64,000 bases of DNA from Chlamydiota bacterium (GTDB lineage Bacteria; Chlamydiota; Chlamydiia; Chlamydiales; Rhabdochlamydiaceae): positions 1 to 64,000 of the forward strand of contig JABDFI010000003.1 in the NCBI GenBank assembly GCA_013286595.1, written 5' to 3'. Below, one piece after another: positions 37,353 through 47,482 of the stretch. A program made the translations under genes and the position numbers. Below the pieces are notes generated by a model, which worked only from the letters and a program-made list of their open reading frames with translations, was not told the DNA's origin and did not search any database. How positions within the stretch are numbered: position 1 is the first letter of the stretch; each line of letters opens with the position of its first letter.

Positions 37353-39122
37353 ATGACATCTATCAACTTAGTCCCTTTAACACTACAACCTACAGTGCAG
37401 CCAGCGTCTGTACAGGATGAATCGCCAGCAGCTCCAAAGCAAGCAACAACGATCAACATAAAGGATCTTCCTAGCGCGATTTTTGGACGTATATTAAGCT
37501 TCGTTCCTGGTGCACAGATAATCCGCATGCATCATGTTTGCAGTGAATGGCGCAATCTATCCCTTATCAACGACGGCTGTCTAGATCTGTCTAACCTGAC
37601 CAATTTATCGGATAAAGATCTTAAAAGCATTCTTGATCAAGCAAAAAACGCTCGCATTACATCTATCAATCTAAGCAGATGCCCAAACATCACAGATGCT
37701 GGCCTTGTCCATCTAGCAACTCTCAAATCTCTAACTTCACTCAATCTAATCGGGTGCCCAAACATCACAGATGCTGGCCTTGCCCATTTAGTAACTCTCA
37801 CCTCTCTAACCTCACTTATTCTAAGCTGGTGCGAAAACATCACCGATGGTGGTCTTGCCCATCTAGCAACTCTTAACTCTCTAACCTCCCTTGATCTAAG
37901 CTGCTGCAGAAACATCACCGATGCTGGCCTTGCTCATCTATCAAAATTCCCATCTCTAAGCTCACTTGATCTAACCGGGTGCACAAACATCACCGATGCT
38001 GGCCTTGCCCATCTATCAAAACTCACATCTCTAAGCTCACTTGATCTAAACGGTTGCAAGAACATCACAGATGCTGGCCTTGCCCATCTAATAACTCTCA
38101 CATCTCTAACCTCACTCAATCTATGCGGTTGCAAGAACATCACAGATGCTGGCCTTGCCCATCTAATAACTCTCACATCTCTAACCTCACTCAATCTATG
38201 CGGTTGCAAGAACATAACAGATGCTGGCTTTGCCCATCTAATAACTCTCACACTCTTAAGCTCACTTAATCTAACCGGGTGCACAAACATCACAGATGCT
38301 GGCCTTGTCCACCTATTAAAACTCACATCTCTAACCTCACTTAATCTAACCGGGTGCACAAACATCACAGATGCTGGCCTTGCCCATCTAATAACTCTCC
38401 CACTCTTAAGCTCACTTAATCTAAACGGGTGCAATATCACAGATGCCGGCCTTGTCCCTTTAGTAGCTCTCACATCTTTAACCTCACTCAACCTAAGCAG
38501 GTGCGATAAATTCACAGATGCTGGCCTTGCCCATCTATCAAAACTCAAATCTCTAACCTCACTCAATCTAACCTTTTGCAAGAACATTACAGATGCTGGC
38601 CTTGCTCATCTAGTAACTCTCAGAATCTCACTTGAGCTACAATGGTGTAAGAACATCACATCGGGTGTTGTAGAAGCTTTTAAGAAGCAGCTCATTCCGA
38701 TTGAATTTAAAGATGCCGCATTTAGAGATAGTATGGATTATTATATCTACATGCTGGCTTTAGAGCCAAAAGGAGGCGCTGAATGGGGAAAAAAGAACCG
38801 TTATGTTGATTTCGACCGTCTGAGGTTGGCGCAAGCACTTGCTGCTTTGAAAATGTCACGTTCAGCTTTTTTTGAAGAACTATCGATCGACCCTTTGCTG
38901 GAGCTCATTAATCAACCACATTCTACTCATCAGCAAATCGATCTTTTATTGCACAAGTTATCGGAAGAGACAAGAAATGCAATTTTCGGTCAGGTTTATC
39001 AACTAGCCCCTGAGCCGAAAGGGGGAGATAAATGGGGAGAATTGCATTGCTTTGATGATCCAGCGCGATTTAGGTTAGCTGTGATCGAGGTGATCAAGAA
39101 TCGCGTTCTTCCTCTTTTGTAA
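37353..39122 (+). CDS. F-box/LRR protein with C-terminal duplicated module (tandem paralogue)
   Basis: N- and C-terminal parts almost identical to 35325-37193. Confidence 0.92.
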   Translation: MTSINLVPLTLQPTVQPASVQDESPAAPKQATTINIKDLPSAIFGRILSFVPGAQIIRMHHVCSEWRNLSLINDGCLDLSNLTNLSDKDLKSILDQAKNARITSINLSRCPNITDAGLVHLATLKSLTSLNLIGCPNITDAGLAHLVTLTSLTSLILSWCENITDGGLAHLATLNSLTSLDLSCCRNITDAGLAHLSKFPSLSSLDLTGCTNITDAGLAHLSKLTSLSSLDLNGCKNITDAGLAHLITLTSLTSLNLCGCKNITDAGLAHLITLTSLTSLNLCGCKNITDAGFAHLITLTLLSSLNLTGCTNITDAGLVHLLKLTSLTSLNLTGCTNITDAGLAHLITLPLLSSLNLNGCNITDAGLVPLVALTSLTSLNLSRCDKFTDAGLAHLSKLKSLTSLNLTFCKNITDAGLAHLVTLRISLELQWCKNITSGVVEAFKKQLIPIEFKDAAFRDSMDYYIYMLALEPKGGAEWGKKNRYVDFDRLRLAQALAALKMSRSAFFEELSIDPLLELINQPHSTHQQIDLLLHKLSEETRNAIFGQVYQLAPEPKGGDKWGELHCFDDPARFRLAVIEVIKNRVLPLL

Positions 39123-39166
39123 AGCAATTACTTCCTTATCCAACTTTTCGGGCAGGGATAGGGAAG

Positions 39167-40690
39167 TTATTCATCTGTAATTGGATTTTTCTCGGGGACA
39201 AAGCCTTGAGATTTCATGAGAGTAGTGAAGCATAAGATCCCCAATAATCCGATCAGAATCCATCCCATCAACCAAAAGCAATCATCCAGCGCCAGAGCTG
39301 TTGAACGCTTATTGAGTAAGTCGTTGAGCTTAGCAAAGGCGGGAAGTCCTGTGAGATCGACTTGCTGCGCTTTCATGAAATAATCATGTGTTTCAGGGGA
39401 GAGCACGGTAATTTGACCACCCAACCGATCGTGATAAAAGACTTGACGGCGTTGCCAGATCGTTGTGAAGATAGAAGCGCCGAGGGAGCTAGATAGCGCT
39501 CTTACCACTTGAAAAATCTCAAGAACTCTTGTTGATCTCTCTTCAGGAAAGCTGTGAAAGCACATGCGAAAAATAGGAGGGAGAAAGAAGACAAGGCCAA
39601 ATCCTGCGATGGTGCGCGAAAAGGCGATCCGGCCAAAATTTACCTCTTCATTAAATAGGGTCGTGTGAAAGCAAGAAAAGGCAAGCAAAACGATCGCAAT
39701 CGCTAAGGGAAGTCGGCAATCAATGGTGTTAAATTTCACAATGAGGAAAGTAGGGATGCACCCAGCCACAGCCATTGTACCAACCAGAAGGCTAATCCAT
39801 AGAGGTGTATAGTTCACATCAATCGTTAACCATTGTGACAATAAGATCACCGTTCCAAAATAGATGGAGAAAAGAAAAGCTAAATGTGTCAATCCATACG
39901 TGAAAATCGGGTTCTTGAATAGATGAAGATCAAGTACGGGATCAGAACGGTTAAGAGCCCATGTGATGAAAAATCCCAAGGATAAGATGCCCGCAATGGC
40001 CAGGAAAATGATCATATCAGAGCGAAACCAATCCAGTTCTTGTCCAGTGATCACTAAAGTCGATAAGCAGAATACCCCCAAAGCAAAGAAAATATACCCA
40101 ATGGGATCTTGTTTCTTTTGTGTAGGAGACTGGTCGATATGTTTCATTTTTATCATGAACACAAGTGTTAACAAAAGAATGATGGGAACATTCAGGTAAA
40201 AAGCTAGCCGCCATGTGAAAAGGTAAGAGAGGGTGCCTCCCCAGCAAGCGCCCAAGACGGGAACTACGGTGAAAATGGTAATGAGGATCGAAAAGAAAAG
40301 TTGCTGTTTATCACGAGGAGCTAGTGTCGCCATGAAGTAGCTAAACAGAAAGTAAAAGGGACCCGCTACAATCCCTTGAGCAAAGCGCATCGCGATAAAG
40401 AAGGGATAATTGGTGGCAGCTGCGCTTATCCAACAAAAAAAAGCAAACAAAAGAAGGCATCCTATCAACAGTTTTTTTGGTTTGATCTTGGCCGTTAATT
40501 GGTTTCCTAAAGGAACGCCCAGGGCATTTCCCACGCCATAAAAAGCAAGTGCATAGGTTGAAATATCATTGCTCCCCCCTAAATCACTGACGATATAAGG
40601 ACCTGCCATCAAGCCGAGCGTGAAGGTGAAGATCACCAGAAAGATCAGAGAAAAAAAAGCAAAAAAAAGGGCAGAAGATCCTTGTTTCAT
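39167..40690 (-). CDS. MFS drug transporter, DHA2/EmrB type
   Basis: 14-TM profile; operon with HlyD/EmrA and outer-membrane factor; 4-nt overlap with next CDS. Confidence 0.88.
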   Translation of the reverse strand: MKQGSSALFFAFFSLIFLVIFTFTLGLMAGPYIVSDLGGSNDISTYALAFYGVGNALGVPLGNQLTAKIKPKKLLIGCLLLFAFFCWISAAATNYPFFIAMRFAQGIVAGPFYFLFSYFMATLAPRDKQQLFFSILITIFTVVPVLGACWGGTLSYLFTWRLAFYLNVPIILLLTLVFMIKMKHIDQSPTQKKQDPIGYIFFALGVFCLSTLVITGQELDWFRSDMIIFLAIAGILSLGFFITWALNRSDPVLDLHLFKNPIFTYGLTHLAFLFSIYFGTVILLSQWLTIDVNYTPLWISLLVGTMAVAGCIPTFLIVKFNTIDCRLPLAIAIVLLAFSCFHTTLFNEEVNFGRIAFSRTIAGFGLVFFLPPIFRMCFHSFPEERSTRVLEIFQVVRALSSSLGASIFTTIWQRRQVFYHDRLGGQITVLSPETHDYFMKAQQVDLTGLPAFAKLNDLLNKRSTALALDDCFWLMGWILIGLLGILCFTTLMKSQGFVPEKNPITDE

Positions 40691-41844
40691 TGCAGGGGGG
40701 TCTCAATAAATAAAGCGAGATTTGGATCAAGGTTATCGAGGATGATCTGTTCAATTAAGATCTGATCACCTGTTTCTTCCCATTCAAAAATAGGTGTTTG
40801 ATAAAGGGGGGATCCTGTTGAAGTGGTAGGAACTAATAGTCCCGATTGATCATGTAAATCGACTGTGGCATGCATCGACAATCCCAATCTTAAGGGGTGG
40901 CGTTTTAATTGGTCGGGATTAAGAGCAACTCGCACAGGTAAACGCTGGACGATTTTGATCCAGTTTCCAGATAAATTCTGTGGGGGTAGCAAGGAAAAAG
41001 CATTTCCTGCGGCTCCCGGTAATCCGACGATGGTTCCCTGATAGGCCACTTCATATCCATACAAATCAGACCAAATTTTAGTTCTTTGACCGATCTTCAT
41101 GTGTTTGAGTTGGGTTTCTTTGAAGTTTGCATTCACCCAAATCTGATCTAGAGGGATCACGCTTAATAAAGGTTGACCCGCTTCTACATGCATGCCCACT
41201 TGGATCTTACGCTGGGCAACTAATCCTTCTACAGGAGAGTAGATCTTGCAACGGTACAGCTGAACCCAGGCATCGCGCACCTGATCTGCCGCTTGCTGTA
41301 CAAGGGGATGGCTCTTGATTGAAGTACCTTGTACTTCAGCTAAAGCTGAGTCGTACAGTAATTCGCTCCATTTTAGGGAATAGAATCCAGCCTTCAGAGC
41401 TGCCACAGCATGTTCAAAATCTTCTAAAGACACTCCTCCGGCTTCCAGTACACCTGCGCGGTGTTCGTAGTCTTGTGCCACTTTGATGAATTCCGCTTTT
41501 TTAATTTCGATATCAGCCTGGTAGGCGAACACTTGATAAAATAATTGGCAGACCTGTCGTACGGTCTGACCTAGATTTTCTCTAGCTTTTGCAAGAGATA
41601 TTTTTGCATCTGTTTCATCGAGCTCTATGATGAGTTGACTTTGGTGCACTAAAAACGTGTCATCCGTGTGAATTGCTGTAATAAAACCCGGTCTTAAAGG
41701 AGTGATGTAGACTTGATTTCCCTCGACATAGGCATCATCGGTATAGGCGATAAAGCGCCAGTAGAGCAACCAGATTAAGAAGGCAACCAGTAGCAAGATA
41801 AGGGCGACCGACCAGTAGATGGTAACTCTTCTTCTCAGCTTCAT
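40687..41844 (-). CDS. Membrane fusion protein (HlyD/EmrA family)
   Basis: AYVEGNQVYITPLRPGFITAIHTDDTFLV… SPVEGLVAQRKIQVGMHVEAGQPLLSVIPLDQIWVNANFKETQL. Confidence 0.9.
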   Translation of the reverse strand: MKLRRRVTIYWSVALILLLVAFLIWLLYWRFIAYTDDAYVEGNQVYITPLRPGFITAIHTDDTFLVHQSQLIIELDETDAKISLAKARENLGQTVRQVCQLFYQVFAYQADIEIKKAEFIKVAQDYEHRAGVLEAGGVSLEDFEHAVAALKAGFYSLKWSELLYDSALAEVQGTSIKSHPLVQQAADQVRDAWVQLYRCKIYSPVEGLVAQRKIQVGMHVEAGQPLLSVIPLDQIWVNANFKETQLKHMKIGQRTKIWSDLYGYEVAYQGTIVGLPGAAGNAFSLLPPQNLSGNWIKIVQRLPVRVALNPDQLKRHPLRLGLSMHATVDLHDQSGLLVPTTSTGSPLYQTPIFEWEETGDQILIEQIILDNLDPNLALFIETPLQ

Positions 41845-43310
41845 TCAGCCCTCAAAGGAACATAGGGGGAATTGTAACCGCCGCCTAATGCTTTAATGAG
41901 TTTGATGGTAGCTAAGTACTGACTATAGACTAAATTAACTTGTTCTAGTTCTTTATAGATCAATGCTTCTCGGTAATTGTAATTGTCCAGTAGATTATCG
42001 AGGCCCGATTGTTGCCGCAGAGCTGTCAGGTCATAGCGCTCTTGAGCATCGTTGACAATCTGTCGCTGTTTTTCTTGCTGATCGTAAACCGATTGCACGA
42101 GAACTAAGGTATCAGCAACTTCTTGAGCACTGCGCAAGATCAGTTCGTTGTAGGTATAGACGGCATCGTCGAACAAGGCTTTTTTTGCTTTGATGTTGGC
42201 ACGGATAGCGCCCGCAGTGAAAATGGGTAGATGAATGGCAGGCATCAACCCTGCAGTTCGACTACTCGAGTGAAAGAGAAGTGAATATAAGGTGCTTTCA
42301 ACGCCAGCGAATGCCGCGAGGTTGATGCTGGGGAAAAAGTCAGCTTTTGCTGCTCCTACTTCATGAGCGAGTGCTTCCACGCGCCAAATTTGGGCCATTA
42401 AATCGGGGCGTCGCGCTAAAAGATCGAGAGACAAATTACACGGCAACGATAGACTTTTCAAAGGTTTGATGAGGGAAGGGTCGAGCTCAATAGGGCTATC
42501 AGGACCTTTTCCTAGAAGAGCATTCATTAGATGCTTATCAACAGCTATCTCCTCTTGAATACCAATTAATAGCTTCTCAGCTTCCAACCATTGTTCTCGT
42601 GAAAGCAAGGGGGGCAGTTTCGAGGCAAGGGCTTGTGAGGCCAGTAACGTGTCTAGTTGATAGAGATCATAGCGCAATTGAACTAGTTGTTCATACAATT
42701 GCTCTCGAATGAGATTCGTTTTAAGAGCGAAATAGGCTTGAGCTACAGAGGTGGTGATGATGAGGCCTACCTGCGCTGCCTCTGCCTCTTGAGTTTTTGC
42801 CTGTCCTAGCGCTGCTTGATACAAGTTATAATTCTTACCCCAAAAATCAAATTCGTAGGTGAAAGACAGGGTTAAATCGATCAAATTGGGATTGATGGGA
42901 ACCGTGGGATTCAATGCTCTGTAAAGTCCATTGTGGCTTAAGTATTCCCAGGTCTCATTGGCATCGAAAAAAATCAAGGGGAAGAGGCGGGCTTTATTGA
43001 TAGTGGCAAGCTGTTTAGCATAATCAATGCGCCGTTCAATCCCTTGCAAGGAGGGGTTCTGCTGGAGAGCTTCAGCGATGAGTGCGTTGAGATCGTGAGC
43101 TTCGAAGATTTCCCACCAGTTTGTTTCTGGCCATTCTCCTTCTACAAAGAGAGAGCTTTTGAAGCTGTTGTTAGCGCTTGTCTCCAGGGAAGGAGGGCAG
43201 AGGAGATTTTCGGTTTGCTGATCATGGGGTAAAGACACGCAACTTGATAATAGAATTAATCCCCATGCAATCCATTTATTATTATAAATAGAAGTTCGTG
43301 GATAATTCAT
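41841..43310 (-). CDS. Outer-membrane efflux factor (NodT/OprM-type lipoprotein)
   Basis: Lipobox-like ILLSSCVS, EANWWE, RRPDLMAQIWRVEALAHEVGAAKADFFPSINLAA. Confidence 0.88.
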   Translation of the reverse strand: MNYPRTSIYNNKWIAWGLILLSSCVSLPHDQQTENLLCPPSLETSANNSFKSSLFVEGEWPETNWWEIFEAHDLNALIAEALQQNPSLQGIERRIDYAKQLATINKARLFPLIFFDANETWEYLSHNGLYRALNPTVPINPNLIDLTLSFTYEFDFWGKNYNLYQAALGQAKTQEAEAAQVGLIITTSVAQAYFALKTNLIREQLYEQLVQLRYDLYQLDTLLASQALASKLPPLLSREQWLEAEKLLIGIQEEIAVDKHLMNALLGKGPDSPIELDPSLIKPLKSLSLPCNLSLDLLARRPDLMAQIWRVEALAHEVGAAKADFFPSINLAAFAGVESTLYSLLFHSSSRTAGLMPAIHLPIFTAGAIRANIKAKKALFDDAVYTYNELILRSAQEVADTLVLVQSVYDQQEKQRQIVNDAQERYDLTALRQQSGLDNLLDNYNYREALIYKELEQVNLVYSQYLATIKLIKALGGGYNSPYVPLRAE

Positions 43311-43448
43311 GTATCTTACTCATTCAGTATAATTATCTTGTTAGATTAACTGAATTGAGTTGTCAAGATAATTAGACCTCTTTCCTTGCCCGAAAAATTT
43401 AATTGGGCAAGGGCACGGGCAGGGGCACGGGCAAGGAAATGAATAATA

Positions 43449-43475
43449 CAAGAAGGTCTTTCGACCTTCTTGCAA
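43449..43475. terminator. Hairpin AAGAAGGTC TTTC GACCTTCTT
   Basis: Perfect short stem between the efflux operon and speE-like gene. Confidence 0.6.
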
Positions 43476-43483
43476 GGTGAGGA

Positions 43484-44404
43484 TTATGAAGATGTTGTTA
43501 GATCTTCTAAAAACTTAGGGAGGACAAAGGAGGCGTTGTGGATTTTCGGTGTGTAATACTTCAAATCTCCGATCATAGTAGCTTCCATTCTTTCTTTGAG
43601 CGTAGCTACATCAATCTCACGTGCATGAGGATTATTTGTCGCCCAACCAAAGCTCATGAATCCACCTACATAAGTAGGGACGGGAGCTAAGTAGAAGTTG
43701 GCATCTGCGAATAGATTGCTTAAATGACCATGTGTTTCTACCATCTCGTCTGTCTGCATGAAAGGAACACCACACTGATTGACGAAGATTCCGTCTGAAT
43801 TGAGGATGTTTTTAATGCGGCTAAAGTACTCTGGAGTGAATAGTACAGTACCAGGACCAATCGGATCAGTAGAGTCACAAATGATGACATCAAAGGTTTC
43901 ATCTGTTGTTCCTGCATACTCAAAGGCATCTTGGATCACGACGCGTAAGCGTGGATCATCGTAAGAGCCATTAGAATGCTTGGGGAAATAGTGTTTGCAC
44001 AGGTCGATCACGCGGGCGTCGATTTCAACGAGAACGATCTCTTCTACATTACTATGCTTGACAACTTCACGCAGTGTTCCACCATCGCCACCGCCTACAA
44101 TTAACACTTTTTTGGCGTTGCCGTGTGCAAGGATGGGTACGTGAGTGATCATTTCGTGGTAGACGAATTCATCTTTTTCTGTGGTTTGGATCACACCGTC
44201 TAGGGCAAGAACTTTTCCAAAGGCTTGATTTTCAAAAATGACCATATGTTGCACGTCATTTTTCTCTTCAAATAGGACCTTCGACATTTCAAAGGATTGT
44301 CCCCAATGTGGGTAAAGACTTTCTGTGTATACTTCTTTAGCGAAGGATAAACAGGGAATGGCGCATGCCAATGCAAGTGCAAGGATAGGTTTTTTTACTT
44401 TCAT
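43484..44404 (-). CDS. speE: Spermidine synthase family protein with N-terminal signal peptide
   Basis: VLALDGVIQTTEKDEFVYHEMITHVPI, VLIVGGGDGGTLREVVKH, DVIICDSTDPIGPGTVLFTPEYF; N-terminus MKVKKPILALALACAIPCLSFAK. Confidence 0.88.
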   Translation of the reverse strand: MKVKKPILALALACAIPCLSFAKEVYTESLYPHWGQSFEMSKVLFEEKNDVQHMVIFENQAFGKVLALDGVIQTTEKDEFVYHEMITHVPILAHGNAKKVLIVGGGDGGTLREVVKHSNVEEIVLVEIDARVIDLCKHYFPKHSNGSYDDPRLRVVIQDAFEYAGTTDETFDVIICDSTDPIGPGTVLFTPEYFSRIKNILNSDGIFVNQCGVPFMQTDEMVETHGHLSNLFADANFYLAPVPTYVGGFMSFGWATNNPHAREIDVATLKERMEATMIGDLKYYTPKIHNASFVLPKFLEDLTTSS

Positions 44405-44662
44405 TCTCTAATCTCCTACTGTAAAACACCGACAACCCGGTAAGGCTGACATTTTTAACAAATCGACGCATAAAAATAAAGACAATTTAAAGATTTATTT
44501 AAGTGCTGAATTGTCTAATCGACTGAACATGAGCGTTTTTATGGAAAAAGCACGCCTCATTTTTATGAAAAAAATGTAGCGTGCCTATGAAGAATTATGG
44601 CCCATCCAAAAAATGAGGAGTTAATAAATGTTTGACTTATTTACGGCGATACGGCGCACTCT

Positions 44663-44815
44663 CTAGCGGATGATTTCTATTTCTCCTTGATTGGCATTGC
44701 CAGTAGGTCCGAGTACTTCTGGGTAACGGTTCAGGTAGTCAAAGTAGGAGTCTAGAGAGGACGCAGCATAACTTAAGGTAGTGCATGTGATGAACAAGAG
44801 ATGAAACAATCGCAT
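44663..44815 (-). CDS. Putative small secreted protein, 50 aa (not in ORF track)
   Basis: MRLFHLLFITCTTLSYAASSLDSYFDYLNRYPEVLGPTGNANQGEIEIIR*; signal-peptide-like N-terminus. Confidence 0.5.
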   Translation of the reverse strand: MRLFHLLFITCTTLSYAASSLDSYFDYLNRYPEVLGPTGNANQGEIEIIR

Positions 44816-44834
44816 GAATTTATAATAGTTGTAG

Positions 44835-45797
44835 TTAGTGAAGGAGTTGATCGGTAGCTGTTGCTAATGCTTGTGCTATGGCAGGGTCATTCGATGAATG
44901 ACCACCATCGTCGATCATCCATAATAAGCTGTTGTTCCAGGTGCGATGTAGTGAGAAGGCCATATCAGGAAGACAGATGGCGTCCCATCGCCCATGGACG
45001 ATGATGCTGGGTAAATGAGAGATTCTATCCATCCTCGAAAGAATCTGATTGGGCTCTATAAAAAAATCGTGTTTACAGTAGTGAAAGAAGGCTTTGCTTG
45101 TGCTGAAAGCTATGGAGTCGTTACGTTGAATTGCTTCGATCATTTCTGGTTGAGGAAGATGGGTAGCGCAAATCGTATCGTAGAGCATGAATTCTCGCAT
45201 GGCTTGCCTTTGGATCTCGGGATTCGAGTCAAAAATTCTTCGATAATAAGCCTCAAAGAGATCTCTTCTTTCCTCTTCAGGAATAGCTTGGACAAGGCGC
45301 TCATAAGCTTCGGGGAAAATTTTCCCCATCCCCTGGAAAAGATGAAGATAGTCTGCTCGTCTTGCCAAAAAGATCCCGCGTAGGATGAACCCCAAACATC
45401 TTTCAGGGAATTCTTGTCCATACAGTAGAGCTAAAGTTGATCCCCAAGAACCACCAAACACAAACCATCTGTCGATGTGAAGATGTTTTCTTAACGTTTC
45501 TATGTCTTGAATCGAGTGCTGGGTAGAATTCTCTTCCATGCAGCCAAGAGGCTGAGAGCGCATCGCCCCTCTTTGATCGAACATGACCACATTCCAACGT
45601 TCAGGATCAAAAAACCGGGAGATGCTGTCAGTACAGCCATAACCGGGACCTCCATGCAAGACGATCACAGGCATTCCTTGCGGGTTGCCGTAAAGAGCAT
45701 AATGTAGAGTGTGAAGAGAGGAAACCTTTAGGGTGCCTTCTTCTCTGGACTGACTGACAGGGTAAAGAGGATGTTCCACATGCATCGCGATATCCAT
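44835..45797 (-). CDS. pip: Prolyl iminopeptidase (alpha/beta hydrolase)
   Basis: VLHGGPGYGCTDSISRFFDPERWNVVMFDQRG … FGGSWGSTLALLYGQ … HGRWDAICLP. Confidence 0.9.
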   Translation of the reverse strand: MDIAMHVEHPLYPVSQSREEGTLKVSSLHTLHYALYGNPQGMPVIVLHGGPGYGCTDSISRFFDPERWNVVMFDQRGAMRSQPLGCMEENSTQHSIQDIETLRKHLHIDRWFVFGGSWGSTLALLYGQEFPERCLGFILRGIFLARRADYLHLFQGMGKIFPEAYERLVQAIPEEERRDLFEAYYRRIFDSNPEIQRQAMREFMLYDTICATHLPQPEMIEAIQRNDSIAFSTSKAFFHYCKHDFFIEPNQILSRMDRISHLPSIIVHGRWDAICLPDMAFSLHRTWNNSLLWMIDDGGHSSNDPAIAQALATATDQLLH

Positions 45798-45902
45798 TGT
45801 GATTTATAGATGCTAGGGCCTATTCTAACGTTACCTAGTTGTAAAATACAATAATAAGTTATACAAAGGCTAATTGCCTTGATATAAAAGGAATATGCCC
45901 TT

Positions 45903-47300
45903 ATGAAACAGAAATCTCCCACACGCATTGAAAGCGATAGCATGGGAAACATGGAAGTGCCTCAAGATCGCTACTGGGGTGCTCAAACGGCGCGTTCGTT
46001 GGTTCATTTCACCATAGCTCCAGATACCATGCCTCCTAGTGTGATACGGGCATTTGGGATCATCAAAAAATCTGCAGCGCAAGTGAACAAGGACCTGGGA
46101 AAATTATCTGGCGAAAAAGCCGATTTCATCATTCAAGCTGCGGAAGAGGTGATTGCCGGAAAATTAGACGACCATTTCCCTTTGAGAATTTGGCAAACCG
46201 GTAGTGGCACACAGACAAACATGAATGCCAATGAGGTCATTGCTAATCGCGCCATTGAACAGGCAGGGGGGGTGATTGGCAGTAAGAAGCCCATCCATCC
46301 CAATGACGATGTCAACATGTCGCAATCTTCTAACGACACTTTCCCTACGGCGATGCACATCGCAGCTGCTGAGCAGATAACTCATCGCTTACTTCCAGCT
46401 CTTGACTACATGCGCAATGGACTTGCTAAAAAGATGCAGGAATTTGAGAATGTCATCAAAATTGGACGCACCCATCTCATGGATGCTGTTCCTCTTTCCT
46501 TAGGACAGGAAATCTCGGGGTATGTCCAACAACTCGATGAGGATAAAGAAAGGATACAACAAGCTTTACCCAAACTCTATGCTCTTGCACTTGGTGGGAC
46601 GGCTGTGGGGACGGGCTTGAACACACATCCCGCCTTTGCTGAAAAAGCTGCTGCCGCCATTGCAAAGAATACAGGCCTACCTTTTGTGTCTGCACCCAAT
46701 AAATTTGCAGTGATTGCAGCCCATGATGCTTTGGTGTTTGCTAGCGGAGCGTTAAAGACACTGGCCGTATCGCTGATGAAAATTGCAAGCGATTTTGCCT
46801 GGATGGGCTCTGGACCCAGATGCGGACTTTCAGAGTTATTGCTACCAGAAAATGAACCTGGATCTTCGATCATGCCCGGTAAAGTGAATCCGACGCAATG
46901 TGAAGCAATGGCGATGGCTTGCGTGCAAGTGATGAGCAACGATGTGGCCATTACTATTGCAGGATCTCAAGGGAATTTTGAACTGAACGTCTTTAAGCCG
47001 TTGATCATTTTTAATCTCATCAACTCGATACAATTAATCGCTGGATCTTGTGAACATTTCACCAAGTTCTTAGTAGAAGGCCTTCAGCCCAATCATAAGA
47101 AATTAGCTCAGTATGTCAGCCATTCGTTGATGTTGGTCACTGCTCTTGCCCCTAAAATTGGCTATGACAATGCGGCTAAAGTGGCGCATTTAGCCTTGGA
47201 AGAAGAGATTTCTCTTAAGCAAGCCTGTGTTCAATTGGGATTGCTCAAAGCTGAGGAGTTTGATCAGCTCGTTCAACCGCAGAAAATGATTAAGCCTTGA
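45903..47300 (+). CDS. fumC: Class II fumarate hydratase
   Basis: [49 protein letters not shown]. Confidence 0.95.
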   Translation: MKQKSPTRIESDSMGNMEVPQDRYWGAQTARSLVHFTIAPDTMPPSVIRAFGIIKKSAAQVNKDLGKLSGEKADFIIQAAEEVIAGKLDDHFPLRIWQTGSGTQTNMNANEVIANRAIEQAGGVIGSKKPIHPNDDVNMSQSSNDTFPTAMHIAAAEQITHRLLPALDYMRNGLAKKMQEFENVIKIGRTHLMDAVPLSLGQEISGYVQQLDEDKERIQQALPKLYALALGGTAVGTGLNTHPAFAEKAAAAIAKNTGLPFVSAPNKFAVIAAHDALVFASGALKTLAVSLMKIASDFAWMGSGPRCGLSELLLPENEPGSSIMPGKVNPTQCEAMAMACVQVMSNDVAITIAGSQGNFELNVFKPLIIFNLINSIQLIAGSCEHFTKFLVEGLQPNHKKLAQYVSHSLMLVTALAPKIGYDNAAKVAHLALEEEISLKQACVQLGLLKAEEFDQLVQPQKMIKP

Positions 47301-47473
47301 GGCAATTGCAAAACTCCCCGCCACAGCAAAATCGCCCTTTTGAGCCATTTTGCTACCCGAGTCCTACTCGCTTGGAGTATGTGCTCGGGGATGGGGCTAC
47401 GGCCGCTTAAGCGGCTGGCAAACCGACTCAAAATCATCGATTTTTCCGGGTCGGAGAGTTTTGCAATTGCCTC
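47299..47473. repeat. Long form of the GAGGCAATTGC repeat (C2, 175 bp)
   Basis: Ends GAGGCAATTGCAAAACTCC / GGAGAGTTTTGCAATTGCCTC; interior similar to 11412-11591; left end overlaps the fumC TGA. Confidence 0.9.
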
Positions 47474-47482
47474 TTCTTAGTT

